64,000 nt of DNA from Chrysophaeum taylorii (GCA_029834535.1 JAQMWT010000203.1:120493-184492); one strand, 5' to 3'. Counted from the first letter of the stretch, positions 9,480 through 19,831 are shown. The notes: generated by a model from the sequence alone, not told the origin. Translations and numbers: made by a program.

Positions 9480-9790
9480 CCAAAAGCGCTCACGCGCCCC
9501 CTTAAAAAGCCTCCTTAAGTTTGATTTAAAAAGCCGAAGTTTGGTCAATACTGTGGGAGTTTGAGGAGTAGTGATCAAACTTGTTGACCAAACTTACAAG
9601 GAAATTAATCAAACTTGAAGGGTTGATTGATCAAACTTAATGCAACTTCGGAGTGACCAAACTTAACTGACCTAACTTCTATGGAAAGTGACCATACATG
9701 TGAGTTTTTCTTTAATCATACATCAAAATCGAGCAAACATGAAAGAAATTCACCAAACTTTTTGACCAAACTTGACGGATACCTTAAACA
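9480..9790 (+). repeat. AAGTTTGRTCA motif array (X copy 1, right)
   Basis: About ten copies of (T)GA(T/C)CAAACTT variants lie in one orientation at the right edge of X. The equivalent array in X copy 3 is at 53,150-53,420, reverse orientation. Confidence 0.75.
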
Positions 9791-10150
9791 AATAAAACCT
9801 TTCCTTGCCACAAAATTTGTAACCCAATAATTGAAAGATTCAAAAAGATTATTAATATGATGCCCGAGGCTCTCGCGCGAGAGAAGATGAGGAGTGAGTC
9901 GGTGGGAAAGCAGAGACAGGCAAGACTCTCCAATCGCTTGCGAGGAGGCGTCGACAAGCCCCCAAAAGCCTGTTGGCCGTCTTGTCAAAGGAGCCAGTTG
10001 CAAGGAGGTCGCCCGCGGCCGTGAAGGCGACCGACGAGTCTACGACATCCGAATGAACGCCCCTCGGACGGAACGCGTGTTTTACAGCATGCTTGTCTTG
10101 AGTCGACGAAGGACCTTAGAAACCGTTTAGGCTCGGGCATTGGCGACGAG
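9791..10150. other. Intergenic, no gene seen
   Basis: Low-complexity AT-rich sequence follows the motif array, then ordinary GC-rich sequence without a convincing frame. Confidence 0.35.
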
Positions 10151-10153
10151 CGC

Positions 10154-11964
10154 GTGTTAACCATAGGGACTCGTTGTTCGAGACGAAGAACCCTGACCCT
10201 TTTTTTTGCCACAACGTGTTGGCTCGCCCTACATACAGTACGGGGACACGAAAAGTCCCTTTTTTCTCAAAAGCCCAAGTCGGCGACTTGGGAGAAGCGC
10301 GGGGCGGCCAAGACGAAGCCTGCGTCGTGCAAGGACGACACGAAGACGGCAGCCGCCGAGAAGAATGGGCGCGTGCACATATTTGCGGAAGCCGTCAAGC
10401 ACTGTCGGAAGGACGGCGTCTGGGCGAAGAGGTACGCGCACAAGCACCTCGAGTGACTGACTGACTGACAGGGTGTCAGTCATCACCACGAAGCAGCTCC
10501 AGGACCGGCTCAAGGAGCGAGTGGAGGACCTTCCAGGAGGACGCCAATGCGATGCACGCGCCCCCGAACCGCTGCTCGCGGAGATTGAAGAAAGCGCGCT
10601 GGTGGACTCGAGATGAATGAACCGGGTGCAGCAACAAGGAGATCGGCGTTATGGCGGGCCGGATCTTGTTGACAAAGCGGGTCCCTGTAAGTGCAAGGGT
10701 GGTTGCGTGAGCTACAACTGCGCTGCCGACGAGATTCTCTGCGGCGTGCCCTCGAGCAACTTCTTCGCCGGTTCGTACTCTCGGCATTCGAATATCCTCA
10801 CCAATAAACTCCAGCAGAAGATGGAAGCCAAGCGGTAAACTGCGTCGAGAAAGGAGCACTCCGAGGGCATCATCCACGGCCCGCAGCTCTTCGACACAGG
10901 TTATCATGGATGAGGGCTGAACCATCGCATCCTAAAGCTCTCGACGACGAGACGGCCCTATTTCGTTGACTTGCCTGGAATGGGTAACGCCAAGATTATG
11001 AAGTTCGGCGTCGACGACGTTTTCGTTGCGGCGGCCACCATCAACCGCGAGTGTAATAGTGTCATGATGTGATGGGGCGGTTTCAAATACGGCCTCCAGC
11101 AGTTTTTATCGTCGCGTTTCGCCAGCGGAAAGCCTCGCGCACCAACGATCTCGCCGTATTCGAGAGCAAGATCTGCGAGCAATTCAAGTTCAGCTCGCAC
11201 GCCATCCTGTCGTTGTAGCACAGAGTACGGCGTCCAGACAGCCGCGTCCTTCCTCCTTGAACCGGATTAACTTGCTGGGCGAGGATCTCGCGCGGCGCGA
11301 GGTCCCCCGACCCGTCGCCCTCTAGGGAAAAAACCACAACGCCAGCCGCAAGGACCCCGAGGTCGTCAAGTGGTGCCTTGACCGGGGCATCGGGATGCCT
11401 CTTCTTTTTGAGCCATCCAACACGTCCTCCAGGCCCTGGACCAGTACAAAAAAATGTTTCGCGACCTGGTGAAAAAAACGTTCGCGACGAGAACGGCCTC
11501 CGCGCTCTTAACACCGCCGACCAACTCAACAGCAGTGATTGGAGCACTCCAGCCGACCGCGTCAACTCCTTCTCAAAGGTCGGAATCGAGGAGCAGACGG
11601 TCGCCGGGCAACAAGTTCTTCGCGCACTCGCCGGTGGGCAAGAAGGACTTGGTAGCCGTGACCATCACGTCACCGGCGGAAGGGACACGGTTTACGAGTA
11701 CTTTGAGTCCACGCTCTCGAGAGCATGCCCAGTCATGCCGTCTGACCGCCCTCCTGGCGAAGCCCAGGAGGCGGCCCGAGCCAAGGAGGCCAAGCGCCAA
11801 CGCGCCGAGAACCGCGCCAAGCAGGACGCGGCCTACGCGGAGCTCCTGGCCATCGAAACGCGATGCAAGAAAGGCCGCGTCCGCGAGGATTTTCCGATCT
11901 GCTTGGAGGCTCGCGACGCCAGCCGCCGCTTCGGGTGCGAGATCTGTTTTTTTTTTTACGCTCG

Positions 11965-11995
<31 letters not shown>

Positions 11996-12265
11996 GCAGA
12001 GCCGAGAACGACGCCACTGCAGACGTCGACTTCAATGTCGACGACGACGGTGACAGGCCTTGGATCGGGCGCTGTCGATGGCGGTGACGTGCCCGCGGAC
12101 GCCACCGACGAGGTCGGCCAGATATCCCGACGCTCGCCCTCGCGCACCACCCGGCGGCTTTCAAACGCCCACTGGATCTCCGTACGAGGACCGCCGAGCG
12201 GACGCGGGACAAAAACGGCTGTAGGCCAACGTCACCAAGGCCAGCCGCGCCTCGGGAAGCGCTAG
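10154..12265 (+). pseudogene. Broken gene of family Z, copy 1
   Basis: Protein-like segments run along the plus strand with several frame changes. A lysine-rich segment ends at 10,456. A cysteine-containing segment is at 10,690-10,838 (CKCKGGCVSYNCAADEILC). A segment with GNAKIMKFGVDDV and later RECNSVM is at 10,975-11,070. A long frame at 11,378-12,265 contains KGRVREDFP, a CEIC motif and a lysine run encoded by (GAA/AAG)n. The order GNAK..KFG - RECN(S/T)VM - GRV - CEIC - Lys-rich - acidic tail recurs in 13,459-14,419, so the two are related. I do not recognise the family. It may derive from a mobile element or from a small host family. Confidence 0.45.
11964..11996. repeat. (GAA)n microsatellite in family Z copy 1
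   Basis: About ten tandem GAA/AAG triplets directly follow a poly-T tract (11,946-11,956). Both are plausible indel sites and coincide with a frame change in the coding remnant. Confidence 0.9.
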
Positions 12266-12389
12266 AACCAAGTGCCCAGCAGCACGGCCCCATCGCACGT
12301 AAAAAATTCGGCGGCAGGATGCGTACCCCCCGCGAGCTCAACCCCTCTTCTCTCGTCGCCTGCCCCCAGCACGCGCTGGTCGGCGGCGC

Positions 12390-12767
12390 GTGTCGCCAGG
12401 CGAACATCGCGGTCGCCTCGAGGGTCGGCGCGATCTCGCGATTTCCGCTACCGTTCTGCGTTCGCAGTTCGAGCGCCGTCGCGGCGTCGTTCGTCGATGC
12501 CGCGTTCTAGGCGATACGTCGTTAGCGGCCGTAGACGTATCTGTAGCCGGCGTGTCTCGGGGTGAAACGGCGATAGCACCATTGGCAGCCCCGTCCCGAG
12601 CACAATCTGCACGCCTCATCGCATCGCTGCCAAACGTCGAGACGTCAGTCAGGTTTCGATACGAAGCGCCGTCTTCATCGCCGGTGGTCCCGGCGACTGT
12701 GCTGGAGACGGGTGCAGCCGCATTGTTGTTCATGCAGCGCCCCGGAGAAACGGGCCGGCTGTGGTGA
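12390..12767 (+). CDS. Hypothetical ORF, low confidence
   Basis: A 125-codon plus-strand frame starts with GTG and has no ATG near its beginning. The composition is ordinary (Ala/Val/Arg-rich, with LIASLPNVETSVRFRYEAP inside). The minus strand has an equally long but Arg/Pro-rich frame that looks like a shadow. No motif is recognised. It lies between the two Z copies and may be part of a decayed element. Confidence 0.2.
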   Translation: MSPGEHRGRLEGRRDLAISATVLRSQFERRRGVVRRCRVLGDTSLAAVDVSVAGVSRGETAIAPLAAPSRAQSARLIASLPNVETSVRFRYEAPSSSPVVPATVLETGAAALLFMQRPGETGRLW

Positions 12768-12844
12768 TGCCGGCGCGCGTGGCGCGGGTGTCGCGGTCGC
12801 GTCTTCTGTCGCGGGCGTAGCTCGTGCCGCTGGTATGTTGTTCG

Positions 12845-12950
12845 TTTCCGCGTTTCGTTTCTGAGCACTCAGCGGCGACTCCCCCTCAACCCTCTCTTTT
12901 CCGCGTTTCGTTTCTGAGCACTCAGCGGCGACTCCCCCTCAACCCTCTCC
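12845..12950. repeat. 53-bp direct tandem repeat (two copies)
   Basis: TTTCCGCGTTTCGTTTCTGA begins at 12,845 and again at 12,898. The units are essentially identical through CAACCCTCTC, giving a 53-bp period and two copies. Confidence 0.9.
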
Positions 12951-12984
12951 GGGATCGCCAGCGCATTGAAACCCGGGCGCGCTG

Positions 12985-13150
12985 TGCCCTCGCCGCCCTC
13001 ACCCGTGTCGCCGCCGAGAGGTCGGGCAGCCCCACCCAGGCCGCCCGATCCCAGCAGGACGTCACCCTTCGTCGCACATAAGTCCGGCGGCAGCAGCATG
13101 CGTACGACCTACGGGCGGGCGCCGTCCTCTCTTCCACGACTCGGCGATGA
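12985..13150 (+). repeat. Dispersed GC-rich repeat shared with both inverted-repeat arms
   Basis: The block containing CAGCCCCACCCAGGCCGC, then CAGCAGGACGTC and GCACATA, recurs in reverse at 34,560-34,760 and forward at 61,860-62,040. Identity is partial, so this is an older dispersed repeat. Its coding status is unknown. Confidence 0.5.
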
Positions 13151-13352
13151 CCCCGACTAGGTCCCGCATACCTATCTACGCCCGTCAGGCAAAACCACAC
13201 ACAGGTCGACACTAAAAATTACCCGACACAAAAAATTCATTATTACCCGCTCTTTCGAAACTCAGCTTCCGCAGTTGATGTAGGAAGGCCACCAGAGCCA
13301 AGCCGAAGGTGGGTCTAAGCGCCCCAAGGCACGGGAGGAGCCTGGGCGAGCC

Positions 13353-13357
<5 letters not shown>

Positions 13358-13387
<30 letters not shown>
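13358..13387. repeat. (GA)n microsatellite
   Basis: About fifteen GA dinucleotides lie just upstream of family Z copy 2. Confidence 0.95.
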
Positions 13388-13390
<3 letters not shown>

Positions 13391-13458
13391 CCCGGGAGAA
13401 GCGGCAGCGAGAAAAAACGGCTCCTTAGAAGCGAGTTTTCAACAAGAAAACGGCCGCG

Positions 13459-14419
13459 TTGGAGACAGTCGGAAAAGAAACGCCAGCAGCAGCAGCAGCA
13501 GCAGCAGAAAGTTTTTCTTCGCGGAGGGAGGCCTTAGCGTATTGCGAGAAGGAAGGAGTAGGGGCCAAGAAGTGCATGACCGACCACCCGGCGTGGATTG
13601 AGCTCATCACCTGGAGACGACAGCTCGACGATAGACTACTGAAGGAGCGTGTTTTGTTTGATGAAACAGCCGCGACGCACACTCCAACTCGGACCGGATG
13701 TTGCTCACGCCGAAGGAGGAGCCGGCGCTTGTGAAATGGATTGTCGAGAGCAGCAAAGCCGCCGCGAAGAGATTGGAGTCAAAGTTTGCCATATTTTACT
13801 CCTCAATAGTCGACTTCAGAACCGGCGCGGCGGACGCAAGAAAGTCCCGTTCAACAACGCCAACTACAAACTTGTGTGCGGCCATTCGCCCTCGGAAGAA
13901 TTATTCATAGGTTTTTTTTTCTTCGCCCGCAACTCGCACCACCGGATCTGCACGAAATGATCTCAAGCAAAATAGTAATCGAGGCGAAGCGTGCCGCCGT
14001 AAACTGCGGGAATGCCAAGACCAAGTTTGGGGCCGGCGAGGGTGATGTCTGCTGGGCCGAGGCCTATGACTACCGCGAGTGCAACACTGTCATGACGTGC
14101 TGGGGTCTATACGGGCCGCGACGGACACGGCTTTTTTTCTCGGCGTGGCAGCGCAGCAAGGACGGCCGCGTCTGCGGCCTTGACAACGGCGCCGCGTGCG
14201 ACGCCAGCAAACTCGAGTACTGCGAGATCTGCGGGGACCTACCTCAAACGGAAGCGGTGCAATAAGAAGGCGTGCAAAAAGGCGCTGGAGGATCTTGCAA
14301 TTGCCGTGCCGGATGATGCTGATGCTGAAGATGAGGAGGAGGAGGACAGCAACGCCGAATTCGAGCGCGAGATCGATCAGCCACGAACCAACCAGCTACC
14401 TGAGACCCGCACCGATTAA
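13459..14419 (+). pseudogene. Broken gene of family Z, copy 2 (Cys motifs, Lys-rich tail)
   Basis: The first frame starts at ATG 13,459 with a poly-Ala run from an (AGC)n tract, then AYCEKEGVGAKKCMTDHPAW, and fails near 13,690. A second frame continues with LTPKEEPALVKWIVESS, a helix reminiscent of pipsqueak/CENP-B helix-turn-helix starts in transposases, though this is weak. A third frame (to 14,265) has GNAKTKFGAGEGDVCWAE, YRECNTVMTCW, GRVCGLDNGAACDASK and EYCEICG. A fourth ends with YLKRKRCNKKACKK and an acidic tail. At least three frame changes make it broken as written. The paired cysteines suggest a zinc-binding fold. It shares its motif order with 10,154-12,265. Confidence 0.45.
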
Positions 14420-14593
14420 GCGCGCTAAACTGGGGGGGTATGGCGTGCCCCAGGTCTGTCCGAAAGCAGAGTGGTCGGAAGTACTCCTGAGCGTCTCACA
14501 TCGCTCGTCGAGTTCGGTCCATGGTACGGCCCTTGCAACAAAACAGAAATTTTTAGTGTCGACCCGCCTGTACGGATTTACAAACAAAAAGTA

Positions 14594-15381
14594 TTAGGCT
14601 CGCGTCCGGGATGCGAGGTACTCGGGAAGACGCGTGTTGGAGCGTAGGTAAAAAAATGCTTCCACCAAAGCCGGCTCACACGTCCGTTTCGGTTCGTAAC
14701 GCGGGCGAGAAACACGAATATCGTCGCCAAGCGTCTGGAAGTCCACCTCACCGAAGCAAATCTCGAACGCCATCACGAAGTCCTCGTCGGGATATATCTC
14801 GGCGTCCTCGCAAACTAGCTCCTTCTTGAGCGCGGCCAAAGCGGTCTCGGCGTCCGCGAACGCCGTGCCAACAACGACAGGAAGCGGCGCTTCATCGCTT
14901 TTGTTGCCCTCGCCTAAACCTCGCGACGAGGCTGTGATCTCGTCGACGAGCCCCCAGAGCTTGGCCGTCTTGTCGCCCGTCGCGAGGAGGTTGCCTGCGG
15001 GCGAGAAGGTGACCGAATGTACACTATCCGAATGCCCCTCGAAGGCGCGGACGAGTCTCCGCGATCTTAGATCCCAAAGCTTTACAAAGTCGCCCGTCGC
15101 GAGGAGGTCATTAGGCGAGAAAGCGAGTATACGGAAAACGAATGTCCCTTGAAGATGTGAACGAGGCTCCCAAAGATCCCAATTGTCGGCAGTGTTGTCG
15201 CCAGAAGGTCCAAGCACCAGAGGTAACGAAATTCGAATGCCCCTCGAGCGTAGTGCACGCCATGCTGATTCGAGCTTTGGCAAGTTCGTGATGCGACTAC
15301 TCTTTTTTTTTTGCCACAACCATGAGGTGTCGAAACTTCAAGCTTGCACTGTTGCCCGGCAAGGTGAGCAGAAGAATACAT
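14594..15381 (-). pseudogene. WD40-repeat protein remnant
   Basis: The main minus-strand frame (14,594-15,319, 241 codons) contains two recognisable WD repeats: FSPNDLLATGDFVKLWDL, and GHSDSVHSVTFSPAGNLLATG followed by KTAKLWGL. A further half repeat (VHIFKGHSFSVYSLS) is in another frame at 15,082-15,170, so at least one indel separates it. A functional WD40 propeller needs about seven blades and here only two to three remain. After the repeats the protein continues for about 110 residues of non-repeat sequence. WD40 domains are protein-interaction scaffolds. I call it a truncated, frameshifted remnant, although an error-corrected sequence might extend it. Confidence 0.6.
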
Positions 15382-16146
15382 GGGTACGAAGCGTCCTCAG
15401 AAATATGCTCACCTCACCTCGACGAGGACCGCCAACAAGTTGCGTCTCAGATTCGTCGCAGAACACATGACATATCCAGGATTTTGAATGCTCGGAGAAG
15501 GGGTGCGAACGCGAGCACGCAGGGCGGTCCTTTTCGGCACGCGACCGCACGAGTTCGACAAGATTTTTGGCCGCCGTCAAGCTTGACAGGCTCTCTGTTT
15601 GAATCTAGACAAAACCGAACTGAACGGAGCGGACAATCAGAGTCTCGATCCGCGCATCGAATAATCAGATGTCGCTGCTTCTTCCTTCTTTGCCATCCTC
15701 ACACTCCTTGGCTTGGCGACAGCCGCGTCCGCGGGGGGCGCGAGAACACGACGAGAACCCCACCCCAGCACGAAAGTGGGCGTCCCCTCCCCTAGGCCTT
15801 TCCTATAGCGCTGGGGGACCCCCTCCTAGGACAGGACGACGGGCACTACAGCACCAGAGTGGCTCTACGAGGTAGGCTGTGGAGAGGCTGAATGGGTCGC
15901 AAGGAATGTGGCGGCCTGCGTCTCCGAGGTCCACGAGGAAGTCGCGGAGGTTCGGTTCGGTTCTCCTCGGGAGCGGGGCTCTCCTCTTCCTCCTCCTCAT
16001 CGAGGGCGGGCTCGTCGACGGAGTCTGGCCCGTTGGCCTTTCCATGTTCTAACACCGGGGGCGGTCCGTTGTCGTCATCGTCGTCGTCTCGAGGACAGGG
16101 ACCTCGTCAACTTCTACGGTTCGGAGTCGCGCGCATGGCTAAGGCA

Positions 16147-16322
16147 CGGTGATTTATTTTCCTGCAGCCGCCGCGCCTCCTCTGGTCCGATTCTTTTATC
16201 GCCTTTAATGCCCGCGAAGAGCGCGAGGCTAGCAGTGGCGCTCCCTCCCGGCCGACTCGCCGGCCCCTAGTCCGCAGGTCTATCGCTCTGCCGACCAACT
16301 GGGCGCCCGGCAACCGAGGTAG
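16147..16322 (-). mobile_element. tRNA-related SINE-like segment within R1 copy 2
   Basis: On the minus strand it reads GGGCGCCCAGTTGGTCGGCA then GAGC, strongly like the 5' half of a tRNA (acceptor plus D-arm). A tRNA-like anticodon arm, a GC-rich body and a short GGAAAATAAATCA tail follow. GCGCC near base 16,228 could pair with the acceptor-like start. It is not a functional tRNA: the D-stem is partly missing and the T-arm is poor. Confidence 0.55.
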
Positions 16323-16425
16323 GCCAGCCTCTCTTTAAGTTAGGCCTCTTCTAGCGTGCGCGCGCGATAGTCAGACACCCTCCTAGCACGGAACTGGGAG
16401 GTCCCCTCGGGCACGAAACTTTAGC

Positions 16426-16956
16426 GCTGGGGAGTCGCGCCCGCCCCTGCCAAGCAAAACGCTGTTCTAGCGCTGGGGAGTCGCGCCCGCCCCCGCCAAG
16501 CAAAACGCTGTTCTAGCGCTGGGGAGTCGCGCCCGCCCCCGCCAAGCAAAACGCTGTTCTAGCGCTGGGGAGTCGCGCCCGCCCCCGCCAAGCAAAACGC
16601 TGTTCTAGCGCTGGGGAGTCGCGCCCGCCCCCGCCAAGCAAAACGCTGTTCTAGCGCTGGGGAGTCGCGCCCGCCCCCGCCAAGCAAAACGCTGTTCTAG
16701 CGCTGGGGAGTCGCGCCCGCCCCCGCCAAGCAAAACGCTGTTCTAGCGCTGGGGAGTCGCGCCCGCCCCCGCGCTGGGGAGTCGCGCCCGCCCCCGCCAA
16801 GCAAAACGCTGTTCTAGCGCGGGGGAGTCGCGCCCGCCCCCGCCAAGCAAAACGCTGTTCTAGCGCTGGGGAGTCGCGCCCGCCCCCGCCAAGCAAAACG
16901 CTGTTCTAGCGCTGGGGAGTCGCGCCCGCCCCCGCCAAGCAAAACGCTGTTCTAGC
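16426..16956. repeat. 46-bp minisatellite, about 12 units
   Basis: Units start at 16,426, 16,472, 16,518, 16,564, 16,610, 16,656, 16,702, 16,748, 16,773, 16,819, 16,865 and 16,911. All are 46 bp except the one at 16,748, which is truncated to 25 bp. Each unit begins GC(T/G)GGGGAGTCGCGCCCGC and contains CAAGCAAAACGCTGTTCTAGC. Units are nearly identical, indicating recent amplification. 46 is not a multiple of three, so the open minus-strand frames through it are incidental. Confidence 0.97.
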
Positions 16957-16959
16957 GCG

Positions 16960-18620
16960 GGGACCCCCTCTCGGAGTCGGCCCTGTTGGTCTCGTTTCGC
17001 CTGCGCTTTGCTCGCTTTGTGCCCAGAGCAGCCTTTTTCCTTCTTGAACTCAGCGTCGCTCACAACGCGCTCCAAGCGCTCCTCTGTTGCCGTACCAAGC
17101 ACCGGCGACGGCTGCCGCTGCGGAACAACGGGCCGTCACTCTTTTGATCTTGCCGTAGATCTACTGCTTGAGATGCGTGGCTAAAAATTTGCTTCTGAAA
17201 ACCAAAGCGTCCTTTGTCGAAGTGAAGGACTTGGGCTTGAGGTTGAGCCTATCCCCGCGTGGGTGTAGCGAGCAATGTTGCTGACGAGCGTCTCGCATCG
17301 ACCACCACTCTTGCTACGGAGCTTCTTGGCGAGTTCGGCATCGCGCTTTCTTTCCAACTCTGCGAGCGTGGGGTTTGTCCATCCAGCTCCTGGTTGCTGA
17401 CAAGGGGCACCTTCTCGATGGCATCCGAGGTCATCGTCGTTTACGGCTCGTCGATCGACCGCCGCCGCGATCGTTTCGTCATTTCGAGCACGGAGCCGAT
17501 CGATCGCCGCTTGGCGATGAACAACCGGCGGCTTTCGCCTTGTGTGGTCCAGCCGCCCCATTATTCGTGCTGCTTCAATCACGGCCGTCACAGTCTTGTC
17601 GTCGTGCTGGTCGAGACGACGGGGGGAAGATTCCTTTTCCACCACTACAACCTCTGTCTGTTCCCTCGGCAGCGGTGGTGGATCGGCGCTGACGGCATGC
17701 GCATCGGCCCGCTCTCGGACGACGCTTGCTGCCAAGGCCGCCGCTGCGTTGTCGGTCGTCCCGACAGCACCTGCAAGACTGCGAAAGTCACCATTTGCTG
17801 AAATTCCGTCCGCCGAGCCGTGAAGCTTCGCGTACACGCCGCGGAACGGATCGAGGGTGCTCTGGATGTCGCTGAAGCAAGGGCTGCAATAGCCTGGGAT
17901 TCGCCACGTGCGGTCTGGTCGGCGAGTTTGTTGGCGCCCATCACGGTCCAGTCGCGAACTCCGCCGTCGATTCGGAGTTGCGTGCCGATAATGAGCTCCT
18001 TGCCGTCTGGAACGCGCGCACCTCGCCCTCGCTGAGGTCGAGGGATAAGAGGAGCTCGTGGAGACGTCCCATCTCGCTTCGCAATTTGCGGACGAAATGC
18101 AAGGACGCCAAATCGGTGGCGCGCTCTTCCCCGACGATCGCGATGACACGATCGAGGCGATGACTTCAGAGACCTCGGACGGCGCGACACGTCAACAGAC
18201 GCATACAGAGGTGTCGCACCCACGGAGGTCAGGCCTGGCCCTTGCCAGCACCGACGCCTGCCGGCCGGCATGGAACTCGAATAGTGGAGTCTCGCATCTC
18301 GAGCTGGGCGACGCGCGCCCGAAGGACGATCGATCTCCTCGTCCCGCGCTCTAAGCTCGCCCTTGATCGTAGGAGTGACCGAGCTCCGCGTCATACTGGA
18401 CGTTAACCGCCTCAGCGTAGACTCTGACGCTGCCAATCGCCTCGACTCGATCTCTCGGGGTCGGACGTCCGTCTTCGAGAACGTCGTCAACGCCGCCGCC
18501 GAGATGCGTTTCTTGAACTCGAGCGCAGGCCGGAGGTCGGCGTGCCTCGTTGCGGCAGCGCTTACTGCAGACGAAGAATTGAAGGGGCAGCTTGCCCTCG
18601 CACTCGTTCCAGGTCAATCG
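16960..18620 (-). pseudogene. Frameshifted minus-strand gene, unidentified (charged, partly coiled-coil)
   Basis: Protein-like segments follow one another in changing minus-strand frames: 18,617-18,351, 18,150-17,960, 17,830-17,181 and 17,102-16,985. The longest continuous part contains VRERADAHAVSADPPPLP, a glutamate/valine patch and NPTLAELERKRDAELAKKL, a coiled-coil-like helix. The last part has EERLERVVSDAEFKKEKG and runs into the minisatellite, so the 3' end is displaced or replaced by repeat R1. No known domain is recognised. At least three indels are needed to read it through. Confidence 0.4.
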
Positions 18621-19140
18621 CCTTGCCCGGATCCTCCTCCGGTAGGTAGTACACAGCGAAGCAGCAGCAGCAGCACCGCTCTCCTTAAGGTTGGACCGGC
18701 GTACGCGCCGCTCGGCCGGTTTCCTTTTACCGATTCTGCAAGCCCACTGCCTCTCGGTGACCGTATCAGGCGAGATCTGAACGGGGCCGCAGCCATCGTC
18801 CTAGGATATTATTATTAGCAAGGGTGAAAAGCGCTCAGTGTTAGAAAGTTTATTTATGGCAAGATGAAAAATCGGCATTGCGATCGCAATTGGCGTGGAC
18901 TGGCGGCGCCCGTAGCCAAGCGATGATGTGCCCGTCCGTTGGCAAGATGAAAGGGGACCGGGAGGAAACAACAGATTGGGCGCGACGCGACGACTCAAAG
19001 TTACTACGAGCTTCACCACACGTGTGTAAGAGCGGTGGTACGAACACCACCAGGAGCGAGCCCACGGGCGGCGCGCCGATCGAGACCAGCTGCGCCGTTC
19101 GCGGTGACCATGCAAACAACAGAAACTGGCGGCGGCGGTG
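18621..19140. other. Intergenic, no convincing gene
   Basis: Several overlapping ORFs on both strands have similar length and poor codon quality. I see no motif or repeat. Confidence 0.3.
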
Positions 19141-19831
19141 TCACGGCGCGTGGTCGAGACTTGGCCCTGTCGCCGGCGCGACGACGAGGAGGTGGTAAGA
19201 CGCCGCGCCGCCGTTGCGACGAGCCACGCGCGGGCCAGCAATGCCGAGGCACCGCGGGCCGCTCCCGACACTATTCACTCTTCGAGGCGATAACATCGGC
19301 GCTCGGAACTTGATGGCCGCGTCTGTCGCCAAGTTAGTTGGTCGAAACCGCGGCACGAAAGTGTGATGGCCAGACGCGTGTCCACCGGCGAACTCAATCC
19401 GCAAGACCTCGCCAACGCGGGCCTTTGCCGTCGACTGACAAAAGGACCTCGAGTTTAATTTCGTCGAGCTTGCTCGCTCGACTACGTCGCTGCTCGTATA
19501 GACGAGCTCGATGATGATCGCTGCATTTGCACCTCGAGTTGAGATTTGTGCTGTCCAACAAGAGCAGCAGATGCTCCAGGTGGCGTATCAACGTCGTGCC
19601 CAAACACCGTCCTAGCTCCAACGCGACGTTGGCTGGGCGCAACGATGCCTTCGAACACACCGAAGAGGGGGGGGGTGAAAGCGGGGAGCAAGTCGTGGGA
19701 CGTTTCGTCTTTTGACTGCGGCGGCACTCTCGAACTCGTACCTTCCAAGGCTGCAAGTGGTGGTGTTTGCAACGGATTTTACAACCATATGAGCGGGTCT
19801 TGAAACGGACTGTATTTCGAGTTCTCACCAC
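19141..19831 (-). pseudogene. Frameshifted minus-strand coding remnant, unidentified
   Basis: Three overlapping minus-strand frames each look protein-like over part of the region: 19,772-19,482, about 19,520-19,430, and 19,404-19,230 (FAGGHASGHHTFVPRFRP). They suggest one gene broken by two indels. No domain is recognised. Confidence 0.25.

Larger units (their letters stand above)
7254..9756 (+). mobile_element. Transposon-like repeat X, copy 1 (interrupted by SINE R2-A)
   Basis: Homologous to 41,286-43,157 (same orientation, right end missing) and to 53,150-55,540 (opposite orientation). Homology starts at GGGAAAAGTCAAGTTT and ends near AAGAAATTCACCAAACTT. Clusters of AAGTTTGRTCA-type motifs lie at 7,260-7,340, 8,540-8,620 and 9,480-9,780. 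The left cluster reads AAGTTTGGTCA and the others read TGATCAAACTT, an inverted arrangement like transposase-binding subterminal repeats. Protein-like stretches occur between the clusters (for example 7,407-7,680 and 8,900-9,200 on plus), but frames are broken and I cannot name the product. Perfect terminal inverted repeats were not found. Confidence 0.6.
15716..16985 (+). repeat. Composite dispersed repeat R1, copy 2 (with expanded tail)
   Basis: Aligned with copy 1 (2,290-3,235) through GGACGACGGGCAC, the CTC/TCG-rich block, the (TTTA) stretch and the tRNA-like segment. Its tail, which in copies 1 and 3 contains a single GCTGGGG block, is here amplified into a 12-copy minisatellite. Confidence 0.75.

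Noticed and set aside
11946-11996. Poly-T followed by (GAA)n as a terminator or splice branch/polypyrimidine signal
   Set aside because: Low-complexity tract within a coding remnant. No matching splice sites were found to support an intron.
16426-16956. CRISPR-like array of regularly spaced repeats
   Set aside because: The units are contiguous 46-bp tandem repeats with no unique spacers, and the genome is eukaryotic. It is a minisatellite.
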